Shown: positions 1 through 8,829, counted from the first letter of the stretch. The stretch: 64,000 nucleotides of DNA from Parasutterella muris (GCF_943193095.1 NZ_CALPCV010000001.1:62001-126000), one strand, 5' to 3'. The notes: generated from the letters alone by a model not told the origin. Numbers and translations are program-made.

Positions 1-1
1 T

Positions 2-154
2 ATCCCCCTTTTGGAAGAAGCCTTTGAAGTGAAGCTTCTTGCAGACGTACAAACCTGCGCCGCTGTGATTGCGCTGATTGCGCTGATGACTATTTTCGCG
101 ACAGTTTTTTCTTCAATGGTCGCGGCTTCCCTGACTAAGCCCCTGAAGTTCTAG
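2..154 (+). CDS. C-terminal fragment of a membrane protein (partial, 5' end outside window)
   Basis: An open frame enters from the left edge and stops at 152-154, giving about 50 residues. The tail has one hydrophobic segment of roughly 20 residues rich in Ala, Ile, Leu and Val, followed by a short basic end (TKPLKF). In many proteobacteria ftsX lies just upstream of rpoH, and FtsX ends in a membrane helix, so an FtsX C-terminus is possible. The fragment is too short to recognise, so this is inference from context only. Confidence 0.45.
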   Translation: MPLLEEAFEVKLLADVQTCAAVIALIALMTIFATVFSSMVAASLTKPLKF

Positions 155-184
155 TTATTAACCTTTAGCTTAGAATTGAAGGCA

Positions 185-1108
185 ATGACTGCTGATAACA
201 AAGAACCCAAGAAAAAGCCCTGCACTGCGCTGGCTCCTTATAAGCCGACGCCGTTGGCGATTCCTGACACAGGATCAGGAACGCTGGCGGATTTTATTCG
301 GGCCGCGAACCGTGCCCCGATCCTGACGCCTGAACGTGAACACGAATTAGCGGTTAGGCTGCACGACAAAGGGGACATGGAAGCCGCAGGCGAACTGATC
401 ATGTCGCATTTGCGGCTGGTGATTTCTATTGCCCGTCAGTATCAAGGCTACGGGCTTCCGTTCTCAGATCTGATTCAGGAAGGCAATATCGGTCTGATGA
501 AGGCGGTTAAGCGTTTCAATCCGCATAATGGCGCCCGCTTAGTGACGTTTGCCATGACATGGATCCGTTCTGAAATTCAGGACTACGTTCTGAAGAACTG
601 GCGGCTGGTGAAAGTGGCGACGACTAAATCTCAGCGCAAGCTCTTCTTTAACCTTAGAAAGATGAAGGACGATACCAAGCTGTTGGGTTTGGACGACGCA
701 AATCGCATTGCCGAACAGCTGGAAGTGAAGCCCTCTGAAGTTTTTGAGATGGAGCAGCGCATGACCGGCGCGGACATTGTGATTGATGAACCGAGCGGCG
801 GGGAAAAAGACAGTGCGCCGGAGGACTGGCTCTTTGATGAAGGGGACGACCCGGACAGCAGGCTAAAGCAGGCTCGGTACGAAGAAGTGCTTAGCACAGA
901 GCTTCCTGAAGCGGTAAAGAAGCTTGATCCTCGTTCGCGGCGTATTATTGAGGCGCGCTGGCTTTTTGACGAAAGCAAAGACAAAAAAGGCGCAACTTTG
1001 GCTGATCTGGCAGCAGAGCTGGGTGTCAGTCAGGAAAGGGTTCGTCAGCTTGAAAAAAAGGCGTTTGCCGTATTGAAGTCAGAACTGAAGGATGATGCGG
1101 CTGAGTGA
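185..1108 (+). CDS. rpoH: RNA polymerase heat-shock sigma factor sigma-32 (RpoH)
   Basis: Alternative sigma factor that directs RNA polymerase to heat-shock promoters. About 307 residues, near the usual 280-310. Region 2 spans roughly residues 70-145, with the core-binding and -10 recognition segments (DLIQEGNIGLMKAVKRF, then TFAMTWIRSEIQDYV). Just after it, near residue 150, is the RpoH box QRKLFFNLR, which separates sigma-32 from other sigma-70 family members. A region 4 helix-turn-helix (LAAELGVSQERVRQLE) lies near residues 270-290. Two starts are possible: ATG at 185, with GAAGG placed unusually close, and TTG at 176 with no clear ribosome binding site. trmL follows after 31 bases on the same strand. 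Confidence 0.95.
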   Translation: MTADNKEPKKKPCTALAPYKPTPLAIPDTGSGTLADFIRAANRAPILTPEREHELAVRLHDKGDMEAAGELIMSHLRLVISIARQYQGYGLPFSDLIQEGNIGLMKAVKRFNPHNGARLVTFAMTWIRSEIQDYVLKNWRLVKVATTKSQRKLFFNLRKMKDDTKLLGLDDANRIAEQLEVKPSEVFEMEQRMTGADIVIDEPSGGEKDSAPEDWLFDEGDDPDSRLKQARYEEVLSTELPEAVKKLDPRSRRIIEARWLFDESKDKKGATLADLAAELGVSQERVRQLEKKAFAVLKSELKDDAAE

Positions 1109-1139
1109 AGGCGCATTTATGCGAAAGGTTTAGTTTGTC

Positions 1140-1610
1140 ATGTTCAACATAGTGCTTGTCCATCCGGAGATTCCGCCGAATACCGGAAACATTATTCGTC
1201 TGTCGGCCAATACCGGCTGTCGGGTTTTTCTTATCGAGCCGCTGGGGTTTGCGCTTGAAGACAAGCATCTGAAGCGTGCCGGGCTTGATTACTGGGAATA
1301 TGCCGACATCAAGGTCTATCCCTCTTTTGAGGCCTTTTTGGCAGCCGAAGAGCCCGACAGAGCCCGCATGTTCGCAATGACGACCAAAGCGAAGCAGTTA
1401 GTCCAGAGCGTCTCTTTCGAGCCCGGGGACTGGTTTGTCTTCGGCTCTGAGGGGAGCGGCCTGCCGCAGGAGATCAGAGATTTATTTGATGCGGCGCATA
1501 TGATACGGCTGCTGATGCGGCCGAAGAACCGTTCCCTCAATCTCTCCAACTCTGTCGCCGTTACGGTTTACGAAGCTTGGCGGCAGAATAATTTCGAAGG
1601 CGGAGTTTAG
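1140..1610 (+). CDS. trmL: tRNA (cytidine/uridine-34-2'-O)-methyltransferase TrmL
   Basis: SPOUT-class enzyme that uses S-adenosylmethionine to methylate the ribose of the wobble nucleotide in leucine tRNAs. At 156 residues it has the length of the minimal TrmL family. Visible motifs are the N-terminal PEIPPNTGNIIRLSANTG (residues 9-26), the knot segment FGSEGSGLP near 101-109, and the C-terminal MRPKNRSLNLSNSVAV (about 126-141) ending in YEAWRQ. A weak AAAGG lies 11 bases before the ATG. It follows rpoH and its end overlaps the convergent LOG-family gene by four bases. In E. coli trmL also lies near secB, so the neighbourhood is partly conserved. Confidence 0.93.
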   Translation: MFNIVLVHPEIPPNTGNIIRLSANTGCRVFLIEPLGFALEDKHLKRAGLDYWEYADIKVYPSFEAFLAAEEPDRARMFAMTTKAKQLVQSVSFEPGDWFVFGSEGSGLPQEIRDLFDAAHMIRLLMRPKNRSLNLSNSVAVTVYEAWRQNNFEGGV

Positions 1611-2179
1611 TCCGGCAGAGCGCCTATCAGTTTCTCAAAAAGCGCTTTGATGTTGCTGTCAAAAAAGCAGAGATCGTTGACTGTATCGCTGATAAGGCCG
1701 CAATCGATAGCGGTTTCGAAAAATTCATGAATTTTCTGATAGTACCCATCGACATCAAAAAATCCGATCGGTTTACGGAAAAGTCCGAGCTGATTATTGG
1801 TAATGACTTCGAAAGCCTCATCGAGCGTGCCGACGCCTCCCGGAAGAACGAGGAACATATCGGACTCTAGGAACATACGCTCTTTACGTTCAGCCATTGT
1901 ATCGACATAGATAAGTTCTGTGAGGTTGTCCGCGGGCTTCTCTACCGAGCTTAGGAATTTCGGAATAATTCCTACAACAGGGGCGTAAAAGTCAACAGCG
2001 CTCTGGGAGACAGCACTCATCAGACCGGTATTGCCGCCCCCGAATACCAGACGGTACCCATAGCCTGCGATCAACTCTCCAACCTCTTCCGCAGAAGCGG
2101 TTAAGTCATACTCCTCTACTTCTCGAGAGCCGCAAAAAACGCCAACTGAAATTTGTTCTCTTCTATCTTTTCTTCTCAT
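1607..2179 (-). CDS. LOG-family protein (TIGR00730, nucleotide phosphoribohydrolase)
   Basis: Cytoplasmic Rossmann-like protein of the LOG ('lysine decarboxylase'-named) family. Characterised members remove ribose 5'-phosphate from cytokinin or purine nucleotides. The 190 residues show both family signatures: GGGNTGLM at 47-54 and PGGVGTLDE at 113-121, which carries the catalytic Glu. The ATG at 2179 is preceded only by the U-rich tail of the secB terminator and has no recognisable Shine-Dalgarno sequence, so the true start or translation mode is uncertain. The substrate cannot be told from sequence. Confidence 0.85.
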   Translation of the reverse strand: MRRKDRREQISVGVFCGSREVEEYDLTASAEEVGELIAGYGYRLVFGGGNTGLMSAVSQSAVDFYAPVVGIIPKFLSSVEKPADNLTELIYVDTMAERKERMFLESDMFLVLPGGVGTLDEAFEVITNNQLGLFRKPIGFFDVDGYYQKIHEFFETAIDCGLISDTVNDLCFFDSNIKALFEKLIGALPD

Positions 2180-2190
2180 AGCAGTAAAAA

Positions 2191-2224
2191 ATAAAAAACC
2201 GCTTCCGATTGTATCGGAAGCGGT
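2191..2224 (-). terminator. Rho-independent terminator after secB
   Basis: Twelve-base perfect inverted repeat (arms 2198-2209 and 2213-2224, loop TGT). It is followed on the minus strand by a T-rich run (2180-2197). It lies just past the secB stop and before the LOG-family gene, so most secB transcripts should end here. Confidence 0.85.
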
Positions 2225-2240
2225 CTTTGCAGATTAGCGT

Positions 2241-2750
2241 TTACTGTGCAGTATGAGCTTGCTCAGCAGCCTGCTGTTCCTGCATTCTCTGAGCGAAATA
2301 GGCTTCAAAGTTAATTTCGCCGAGGTAAACAGGGGGCATACCTGCGCGTGTCAGCAGGTCGCAGACATTGCTGCGGAGGTACGGATAGATGGTTGTCGGG
2401 CAGGTGATGCCGAGAACCATTGTCTTGTGTTCTTCTTCAAATCCTTTCATGAGGAAGATACCTGCCTGCTTGCATTCGACAAGGAAAACCGTTCGGTCTT
2501 CGTTATTGATTTTGGTTGTCGCGGTCACTGTAGCGCGAACAACGACTTCATACAGATCCGGCTGGCTCAGAGCGGACTGGGCAACTTCGAGCTGGATATC
2601 GACGTGCGGCGCTTCAGGAGCAAGGAAGATCTCCGGAGCGTTGGGCATTTCAAGGGAAGCGTCCTTCAGATAAATACGCTGGATAGCGAACTGAGGGCCC
2701 TGATCCTGAGCAGCTGCTTCAGGAGCTGCGTTTGTTTCGTTTTCTGCCAT
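2241..2750 (-). CDS. secB: Protein-export chaperone SecB
   Basis: Cytosolic tetrameric chaperone that keeps preproteins unfolded and hands them to SecA. 169 residues, close to the family norm. Recognisable SecB segments are FAIQRIYLKDASLEMPNAP (about 21-39), the region LEVAQSALSQPDLYEVVVRATVTA, and the C-terminal half with GITCPTTIYPYLRSNVCDLLTRAGMPP and YLGEINFEAYF. The N-terminal 20 residues are Ala/Gln/Glu-rich and likely disordered. AAGGA lies eight bases before the ATG. The rhodanese gene is upstream on the same strand. The glutaredoxin gene grxC, which commonly sits between them, is absent. Confidence 0.96.
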   Translation of the reverse strand: MAENETNAAPEAAAQDQGPQFAIQRIYLKDASLEMPNAPEIFLAPEAPHVDIQLEVAQSALSQPDLYEVVVRATVTATTKINNEDRTVFLVECKQAGIFLMKGFEEEHKTMVLGITCPTTIYPYLRSNVCDLLTRAGMPPVYLGEINFEAYFAQRMQEQQAAEQAHTAQ

Positions 2751-2785
2751 TTTTGTTTCCTTTTCAAGGGTTAAATGATGGTTAA

Positions 2786-3220
2786 TTATTTCTTGCCTTT
2801 ACGGCCGCGTTTGGAAATTTCAAGGCCGGTGAGCGGAAGCTTGGCGGCCTGCCAGGCGACAATGCCGCCGTCAAGTGTATAGACCTCAGAGAAGCCTTTT
2901 CCCTTGAACTGTTTCAGTGCCTGCTGTGCTCTTCTGCCATTTTGGCAAACGAGAATGACCGGACGATTCTTATCAAGAGAATCGAGTTTGGCGATCAAGT
3001 CAGCAGCCGGAATGTTTACTGAGCCTGCCAAAGTTCCTTTGGAGAACTCACTCGGAGTTCTGACATCGACAAGCTGAGCGTTTTTATCGTTCACCTTGAT
3101 TACGACGTCTGCGGGATTAAGGCCGGCGTTTCTGGACTTGGATAAGGAAGGGAACGCGAGAAGGATTGCTGAACCGATAAACGTGATGATCAGCAGAATA
3201 TTTTCAGTAATAAAATCCAT
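2786..3220 (-). CDS. Membrane-anchored rhodanese-like sulfurtransferase (YibN-like)
   Basis: 144 residues from the ATG at 3220, the first start that gives a sensible N-terminal membrane segment (residues 7-24); a longer frame to 3307 adds only an unlikely extension. A single rhodanese domain occupies about residues 35-130. Its active-site loop CQNGRRAQQ begins at Cys92, the persulfide-forming residue. The tail is strongly basic (KRGRKGKK). The order rhodanese-secB matches the yibN-(grxC)-secB neighbourhood of other proteobacteria. The physiological sulfur acceptor is unknown. Confidence 0.85.
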   Translation of the reverse strand: MDFITENILLIITFIGSAILLAFPSLSKSRNAGLNPADVVIKVNDKNAQLVDVRTPSEFSKGTLAGSVNIPAADLIAKLDSLDKNRPVILVCQNGRRAQQALKQFKGKGFSEVYTLDGGIVAWQAAKLPLTGLEISKRGRKGKK

Positions 3221-3302
3221 TTTGTTGGTAAATAAAATTAGCCCGATCGGTATCGCGGATTCCCGCCTTACGGAGCCGGCAATCAAACAAATAAGGCATT
3301 CT

Positions 3303-3322
3303 ATCAAAACGATTCTTTTGAT
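3303..3322. promoter_or_regulatory. Inverted repeat in the divergent yibN-like/gpmA region
   Basis: Perfect seven-base inverted repeat ATCAAAA-N6-TTTTGAT. It lies 83 bases upstream of the rhodanese start and 138 upstream of gpmA. It could be an operator or a small hairpin. It is not an FNR site, whose half-sites have the opposite order. Confidence 0.3.
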
Positions 3323-3421
3323 TCCATAGGAAATTGCGGACTGACCGTAAAAAGGCGCCTGCCAAGGACGATTTATTCTCGCTGCGGCGGTCGAGTCTTT
3401 ATCTCTATTGCCTCCCCGACT

Positions 3422-3429
3422 GATACAAT
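3422..3429 (+). promoter_or_regulatory. Candidate extended -10 element for gpmA
   Basis: TGATACAAT (3421-3429) resembles an extended -10 hexamer and lies about 30 bases before the gpmA ATG. No convincing -35 hexamer is present at normal spacing, so this rests on one element. Confidence 0.3.
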
Positions 3430-3459
3430 CAAGGTTTACGATCGATTTCCGGAAAGATT

Positions 3460-4209
3460 ATGTACAAAATTGTTTTGATGAGACACGGCGAAAGCCAGTG
3501 GAATTTAGAGAATCGATTCACGGGTTGGGTTGATGTCGATTTGACGGAAAAAGGCCGTCAGGAAGCGGCAAGGGCCGGAGAGATTCTTAAAGCCGAAGGT
3601 TTTGAATTTGATCTTTGCTATACATCGGTTTTAAAACGCGCCGTACGCACCCTCTGGATTGCGCTGGACAAGCTTGACGCGATGTATCTGCCGGTTATTA
3701 ATGACTGGCGCCTGAACGAACGTCATTACGGAGCGCTTCAGGGACTGAACAAAAAAGAGACAGCGGCAAACTTTGGAGACGAACAGGTTCTGATCTGGCG
3801 CCGCTCTTATGACGTTCCGCCGCCCGCACTGACCAAGGATAATCCGATGTGGCCGGGTTTTGACCGTCGTTACAGCGCTGTTAATCCCGATACGCTTCCG
3901 CTCACAGAATGTCTGGCCGATACGGTGGCCCGTGTGGTGCCCTATTGGGAAAACGAAATCGTCCCCAACATTAAAGCCGGAAGAAAGATTCTGATTACTG
4001 CGCACGGCAATTCACTGCGTTCCCTGATCAAACATTTGGACAATGTTTCCGACAAAGATATTGTTGGCGTCAATGTTCCGACCGCAACGCCTCTTGTCTA
4101 CGAACTGGATGGAAATATGCGTCCGATCCGCAGCTACTATCTTGGCGATCAGGAAGCGATTAAGCAGAAGATGGCTGCTGTTGCTGCTCAGGGCAAGTCT
4201 CAAAAATAA
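3460..4209 (+). CDS. gpmA: 2,3-bisphosphoglycerate-dependent phosphoglycerate mutase GpmA
   Basis: Interconverts 3- and 2-phosphoglycerate in glycolysis and gluconeogenesis through a phosphohistidine. 249 residues, the standard dPGM length. Visible are the phosphohistidine motif RHGES (His9), FTGW, Glu87 in LNERHYGALQGLNK, and the second catalytic histidine in TAHGNSLRSL (His182). It starts a rightward run with envC and ctpA, an arrangement common in betaproteobacteria. Only six bases separate its stop from the next ATG. Confidence 0.97.
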   Translation: MYKIVLMRHGESQWNLENRFTGWVDVDLTEKGRQEAARAGEILKAEGFEFDLCYTSVLKRAVRTLWIALDKLDAMYLPVINDWRLNERHYGALQGLNKKETAANFGDEQVLIWRRSYDVPPPALTKDNPMWPGFDRRYSAVNPDTLPLTECLADTVARVVPYWENEIVPNIKAGRKILITAHGNSLRSLIKHLDNVSDKDIVGVNVPTATPLVYELDGNMRPIRSYYLGDQEAIKQKMAAVAAQGKSQK

Positions 4210-4215
4210 CTCTTG

Positions 4216-5574
4216 ATGCACGCACGCTCTTTGCTGGTCATTGCGCTCGTGAGTGCCGCCGCTTTGTGTGCGGCGGCTCCGAGCGCTTTTGCCGTTCAGT
4301 CTTCATCAGCGAAGGCTGCTGTGCAGAAGACTCCGGTCAAAAAGAAGAATGCTATCAAGCCGGCTGTGAAGAAAAAGGCGGCATCATCGAAGTCTTCTAA
4401 AAGCGCTCCAAAACGCCGCACTGCCGCGAAGAAGGTCGGAGCTGTACCGGACAGCATTGACGCGGCTCGCGCCCAGCAGCAGGAAACTCAGGGCAATATT
4501 GAGAAGATTCGTTCTTCGATTGAATCGACCTCTCAGGATCGGGAAAAGATTCGGTCAGAGCTGAAAAAATCCGAAACAGAGATTCGTGCCGTTCGGCAGA
4601 AGCTCAGAACGATTCGTACGCAGCGAAGCAAAGCCGAGCGCGAACTCGGCGCACAGAAGCGGCGTGTTGTCAGTCTGGAAAGTGAATTGGCGCTTGAGCA
4701 AAGAGCGCTGGAGAGCATCAATCGGCAGAGAGTTGAGCTGCAGACGCAGACGAAGAGTCCAGGTTGGGCTTCTTCCGATCCGAATCAGGCGATGAGACGG
4801 GAAACAATGCTGCAGATTCTGGCTAAGCGTTCTCAGGAATCCATCAAGCGTCTTGAAAAATCACAAAAGGCGTTGAACAAGGCACTGGCGGATTCGAAGC
4901 GCACTGGCGACAAGCTCAATAAAATGCTTTCAGCCGAAAGGGAAGAGCAGACGCGTCTGAATAAGGAACGGAGGGAGCGGCAGAGAACCGCAGCCAAGCT
5001 CGATCGTGAACTTATTATTCTATCAGGCAGTCTGCAGAAGCTGAAGAAGGATGAGGCCAGATTGGGGAACCTCATAACTAATATTCAGAAGCGTGAAGCG
5101 GCGAAGCAGTCCAAAGCGCTCGCATCTGCTGCGCATCGCAAAGCCTCAGATTCTTCAGGAACCGCTGCAGCGAAGGTGCAGCCGACAGCAGCGGCCGGTT
5201 TGATCTCGCCCGTTCAGGGCGACGTTGCGGCTCGTTACGGCCAGAAACGCGGCAGCGACGACAAGATGGGAACCTGGAAGGGAACGCTCTTCAGTGTAAC
5301 CGGGGACAAGCCGGTGTATGCGGTTCGCGGCGGAAAGGTCGTGTTCGCTGATTATTTGAAGGGCTATGGAAACCTGCTGATCATTGATCACGGAAAGGGT
5401 TACTTCTCTGTTTACGGCAATAATGCGGAGCTTGAAAAGGACATTGGAGATTCCGTCAGGAGCGGCGAAGTGATTTCTCGGGTCGGCAAAGGTTCCGGGT
5501 CAGTCTCGGTTCTTTATTTTGAAATGCGTCACAATGGGAAACCAATCGATCCGACAGGATGGATAAATCTTTGA
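4216..5574 (+). CDS. envC: EnvC-like periplasmic activator of amidases (degenerate LytM/M23 domain)
   Basis: About 452 residues. A signal peptide ends near residue 26 (SAFA). A Lys/Ala-rich basic linker follows, then a long coiled coil of Glu/Arg/Lys-rich heptads (about 75-300) and a C-terminal LytM fold (about 335-452). The metal-binding residues of active M23 peptidases are not intact. The first His/Asp pair is missing and the last motif reads DHGKGYFSVYGNNAEL, close to the catalytically dead EnvC of E. coli. This suggests an activator of N-acetylmuramyl-L-alanine amidases at division rather than a peptidase. ATG at 4216 is chosen over TTG at 4213. Confidence 0.85.
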   Translation: MHARSLLVIALVSAAALCAAAPSAFAVQSSSAKAAVQKTPVKKKNAIKPAVKKKAASSKSSKSAPKRRTAAKKVGAVPDSIDAARAQQQETQGNIEKIRSSIESTSQDREKIRSELKKSETEIRAVRQKLRTIRTQRSKAERELGAQKRRVVSLESELALEQRALESINRQRVELQTQTKSPGWASSDPNQAMRRETMLQILAKRSQESIKRLEKSQKALNKALADSKRTGDKLNKMLSAEREEQTRLNKERRERQRTAAKLDRELIILSGSLQKLKKDEARLGNLITNIQKREAAKQSKALASAAHRKASDSSGTAAAKVQPTAAAGLISPVQGDVAARYGQKRGSDDKMGTWKGTLFSVTGDKPVYAVRGGKVVFADYLKGYGNLLIIDHGKGYFSVYGNNAELEKDIGDSVRSGEVISRVGKGSGSVSVLYFEMRHNGKPIDPTGWINL

Positions 5575-5625
5575 TAATCTTTTTAAACTCTTACTAAAAG
5601 AACAACTGATTTCTTAAATTATTTT

Positions 5626-7152
5626 ATGAAAAACATGTTTCGAGGATTGCTTCTTGTTTCCGGCGGAATGGTCGCGGGTGCTTTGATCAGCGCCTCTCTG
5701 GCCGGTCCAGCCAAGCAGGGAGCCTCAATACTCCCTCTGGATGAAATCCGTCAGTTCACGGATGTTTACGGGGCTGTAAAGCAGTTTTACGTTGAACCGG
5801 TAGAAGATAAAAAGCTGATGAAGGAAGCGATTTCCGGCATGCTGTCCGGACTTGATCCGCATTCGGCTTTCTTAGACGAAGAAGCCTACAAAGATCTTCA
5901 GGAAGGGACCGCCGGAGAATTTGGCGGCCTGGGTATCGAAGTCAGCGCAGATCCGTCCGGCGTGAAGGTGATTTCGCCAATCGACGATACGCCTGCGGCG
6001 AGAGCGCATATCCGAGCAGGCGATATTATTTTCAAGATTGACGGCAAACTGATTAAAGACCAATCGCTGAATGATTCCGTCAAGATGATGCGCGGCAAGC
6101 CGGATACCAATATCGAGCTTTCGATCTTGAGAAAAGGTTCTGCTGGCCCGATTAACATCAAGCTGACCCGAGCGATTATCAAAGTTCAGTCGGTTAAATC
6201 CAAACCTCTGCCCGACGGTATGGGATACGTCAGAATTTCTCAGTTCCAGGAAAGAACGAGCAGTGATTTAGCTAACGCTCTGGAGTCTCTGAATAAGAGC
6301 GGCAATCTGAAGAACGGTTTGGTGCTTGATCTGCGCAACGACCCGGGCGGACTGCTCAATGCTGCGATCGGAGTCTCTGCGGCTTTCCTGCCGAAAGGTT
6401 CATTGGTTGTATCGACCAAGGGGCAGATTGAAGACGCAAAGAAGGAATACATAACTTCTCCGAAAGACTATCAGGTTGTTCGCGAAGACGCCGCGGTGGA
6501 GAAGCTTCCTGAAGTCACCAAGACGATGCCGATTGTTGTGCTGGTGAACGGCGCGAGCGCGAGCGCCAGTGAAATTGTTGCCGGAGCGCTTCAGGATCAC
6601 AAGCGCGCAACGATCATGGGCACTCAGTCCTTCGGTAAGGGATCCGTTCAAACCGTGATTCCGATGCGCAGTGAAGGGAAGAAGACAGCGATTAAGCTGA
6701 CGACAGCTCGTTACTTTACGCCGAGCGGCCGCTCTATCCAGGCCAAAGGCATTTCTCCGGATGTTGAAGTAAAAGATACGGCCGAAGGCAATTTCCTTGA
6801 CTTCGATATTCGCGAAGCGGACCTCTCCAACCATCTGGAAGTTCCGGAGGATAAGGCCGCCAAAGATGCCAAGAAGGCTTCTGAAAAACCGAAGAAGGCC
6901 GAGGCACCGCTTCCTGTGAAGACAGATGCATCCGGCATTACCGAAAAGGTAGAACCGGTGAAGGCGAAGTCTGAAACGGTGAAGAAGCGTCCGAAGTTCT
7001 ATCGTTACGGCGACGCTGATGATTATCAGCTGAATCAGGCGATCGATTATCTCAAGAAGGTTGACAAGGAGCAGGTATCGAAAAATGCCAAAGCTTCTGT
7101 GATTGAGCTTGAGAGCGGTATTAAGATGAAAGTGGAGCCTGTTAAGAAATAA
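5626..7152 (+). CDS. ctpA: S41-family carboxy-terminal processing protease (CtpA)
   Basis: Periplasmic tail-specific serine protease, 508 residues. An N-terminal signal or anchor segment (1-27) precedes a PDZ domain (about 90-180, with GGLGIEV and AGDIIFKIDG) and the S41 core. The catalytic dyad is readable: Ser313 in NGASASASEIVAG and Lys338 in SFGKGSVQ, with the 25-residue spacing seen in Prc. A Lys/Ala/Glu-rich linker (about 405-450) leads to a C-terminal domain. No clear Shine-Dalgarno precedes the ATG. Placement after envC suggests a joint role in cell-wall hydrolase control. Confidence 0.93.
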   Translation: MKNMFRGLLLVSGGMVAGALISASLAGPAKQGASILPLDEIRQFTDVYGAVKQFYVEPVEDKKLMKEAISGMLSGLDPHSAFLDEEAYKDLQEGTAGEFGGLGIEVSADPSGVKVISPIDDTPAARAHIRAGDIIFKIDGKLIKDQSLNDSVKMMRGKPDTNIELSILRKGSAGPINIKLTRAIIKVQSVKSKPLPDGMGYVRISQFQERTSSDLANALESLNKSGNLKNGLVLDLRNDPGGLLNAAIGVSAAFLPKGSLVVSTKGQIEDAKKEYITSPKDYQVVREDAAVEKLPEVTKTMPIVVLVNGASASASEIVAGALQDHKRATIMGTQSFGKGSVQTVIPMRSEGKKTAIKLTTARYFTPSGRSIQAKGISPDVEVKDTAEGNFLDFDIREADLSNHLEVPEDKAAKDAKKASEKPKKAEAPLPVKTDASGITEKVEPVKAKSETVKKRPKFYRYGDADDYQLNQAIDYLKKVDKEQVSKNAKASVIELESGIKMKVEPVKK

Positions 7153-7167
7153 CAGTTCTCTAAGCGG

Positions 7168-7192
7168 AAAGCCTGGGTTTAGCCCGGGCTTT
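7168..7192. terminator. Terminator hairpin between convergent ctpA and slmA
   Basis: Ten-base stem (7168-7177 with 7183-7192, one G-T pair, loop TTTAG) with A/T ends. The U-run is short on both sides, so it probably serves both convergent genes but with moderate strength. Confidence 0.65.
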
Positions 7193-7218
7193 CGTTATCT
7201 GATTGCCGCAGAAGCGTT

Positions 7219-7812
7219 CTATCCGGCAAGGACGAGCGCGAGTTCCGAGTCGGTATAGGCATCTTTTTCAGAAGGATCCTGCTTGATGAATCTCAGCCAA
7301 TGGCCAAGCAGCAGGGAGAGCAGAAATGAAGCGCGCTCGGCCGCATCAGCCGAAGCGGAAATTTCTCCCTGGGCGGCCGCTAGTTTGAGCGACTGTTTAA
7401 ACGCGATCTGAATGTAGCCGTAGATCTTATTGATGTTTTGCTGCAGTGATTTATCTTCGAGCGCGAGCGCCTCTCCGCACAGGAGAGAGATCAGACCCGG
7501 TTCGGCGCTGCGCAGGGATAAAAGCAGCTTATAGAGCGTTTTCACCTGATCCGAGCCGGAAGCGTTTTCAGACACAATCTTATTGATCCACGAAACAATA
7601 AAATTTTCCGCGTATTTAATGACTTCTCGATACATCTCGGCTTTTCCGGGGAAATGCCGATAAAGGGCGGCCTCAGAAATGCCGAGACGATGTGCGAGCG
7701 TTTTGGTTGTGATGTGTTTGGATTCGGACTCGCTGATCAGGCTGACGAGCGCTCTGAGAATTTCCAGTTTGCGCTCGGCGCCGGTTTTTCTTTTACTTTT
7801 CTTTTCTTCCAT
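7219..7812 (-). CDS. slmA: Nucleoid occlusion factor SlmA (TetR family)
   Basis: DNA-binding protein that, when bound to chromosomal sites, blocks FtsZ assembly over the nucleoid. 197 residues. The helix-turn-helix is at about 38-58 and reads HITTKTLAHRLGISEAALYRHF, nearly the SlmA signature and unlike typical TetR repressors. The following EPGLISLLCGEALALEDKSLQ matches the SlmA core. It lies directly downstream of argB, as in many Burkholderiales. Confidence 0.88.
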   Translation of the reverse strand: MEEKKSKRKTGAERKLEILRALVSLISESESKHITTKTLAHRLGISEAALYRHFPGKAEMYREVIKYAENFIVSWINKIVSENASGSDQVKTLYKLLLSLRSAEPGLISLLCGEALALEDKSLQQNINKIYGYIQIAFKQSLKLAAAQGEISASADAAERASFLLSLLLGHWLRFIKQDPSEKDAYTDSELALVLAG

Positions 7813-7824
7813 CTCTGTTTGATG

Positions 7825-8721
7825 CTAATTTGCTCTGATCATGGTTCCGACACCCTGAGGCGTCAGGATTTCCAAGAGGAGGCAGTGGTCAACCCGTCCG
7901 TCGATAATGTGGACAGCCTTGACTCCGTTTCTGGCCGCCTGAAGAGCGGATGAGATTTTCGGATACATTCCGCCTGAGATTGTTCCGTCGGCAAACAGAG
8001 CGTCAATTTCTCCGGAAGAAAGACCGGTAATGAGGTTTCCTTCCTTGTCGAGGACGCCCGGGGTGTTAGTCAGCATGACTAACTTTTCTGCGTGAAGAAC
8101 TTCTGCGATTTTTCCGGCGACTACGTCTGCGTTGATATTGTAGGAAAGTTCATCCTCGCCGACTCCGATCGGAGAAATAATCGGGATGAAAGCGTCATCC
8201 TGCAGAGCTTTAACGACGGACGGATTAACGGATTCGATTTCACCGACTCGGCCCACGTCGTAAAACTTTGTGGGATCCTGAATATCCTGCAGTTTAAGTT
8301 TTCTGGCTTTAATGAGCCCTCCGTCCTTACCGGAAAGACCGACAGCCTGACCTCCGAAGCTGTTGATGAGTGTTACGAGATCGCCCTGTACCTGTCCGGA
8401 GAGCACCCATTCCACGACTTTCATTGTTTCGTCGTCAGTGACGCGCATACCCTGTATGAATTCGCTTTTTTTGCCGACCCGGTTTAAAGCCTCGCCGATC
8501 TGCGGGCCGCCGCCGTGGACGACGACAGGGTTCATGCCGACTAATTTCAGCAGAACGACATCGCGGGCGAAGGCTCTTTGAAGGCGTTCGTCGGTCATTG
8601 CATTGCCGCCGTATTTAATGACGATTGTTTTGCCGTGAAATTTTTGGATAAACGGGAGGGCTTCCGACAGTATCTCTGCTTTCAGCTGAGCCGGAACGGA
8701 TTTTGTGCTGAGGTTTGTCAT
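7825..8721 (-). CDS. argB: Acetylglutamate kinase ArgB
   Basis: Phosphorylates N-acetyl-L-glutamate, the second step of arginine synthesis. 298 residues, typical of the cyclic-pathway, arginine-inhibited type with an N-terminal helix. Visible motifs are VIKYGGNAM (about 34-42), VVHGGGPQI (about 68-76), a central SGKDGGL, and a C-terminal GGMYPKISSALQAARNGV. It is first of a two-gene leftward unit with slmA, 12 bases apart. Confidence 0.96.
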   Translation of the reverse strand: MTNLSTKSVPAQLKAEILSEALPFIQKFHGKTIVIKYGGNAMTDERLQRAFARDVVLLKLVGMNPVVVHGGGPQIGEALNRVGKKSEFIQGMRVTDDETMKVVEWVLSGQVQGDLVTLINSFGGQAVGLSGKDGGLIKARKLKLQDIQDPTKFYDVGRVGEIESVNPSVVKALQDDAFIPIISPIGVGEDELSYNINADVVAGKIAEVLHAEKLVMLTNTPGVLDKEGNLITGLSSGEIDALFADGTISGGMYPKISSALQAARNGVKAVHIIDGRVDHCLLLEILTPQGVGTMIRAN

Positions 8722-8829
8722 TGATTTCTTCCAACAAATCGGGCTGTAAGTTATTGGCGGTTCTGAATAGTATCACTTCGGAGCGCTAGAATCGCAACAC
8801 GAATAATCCATTATTGGAGGTCTAAAACG

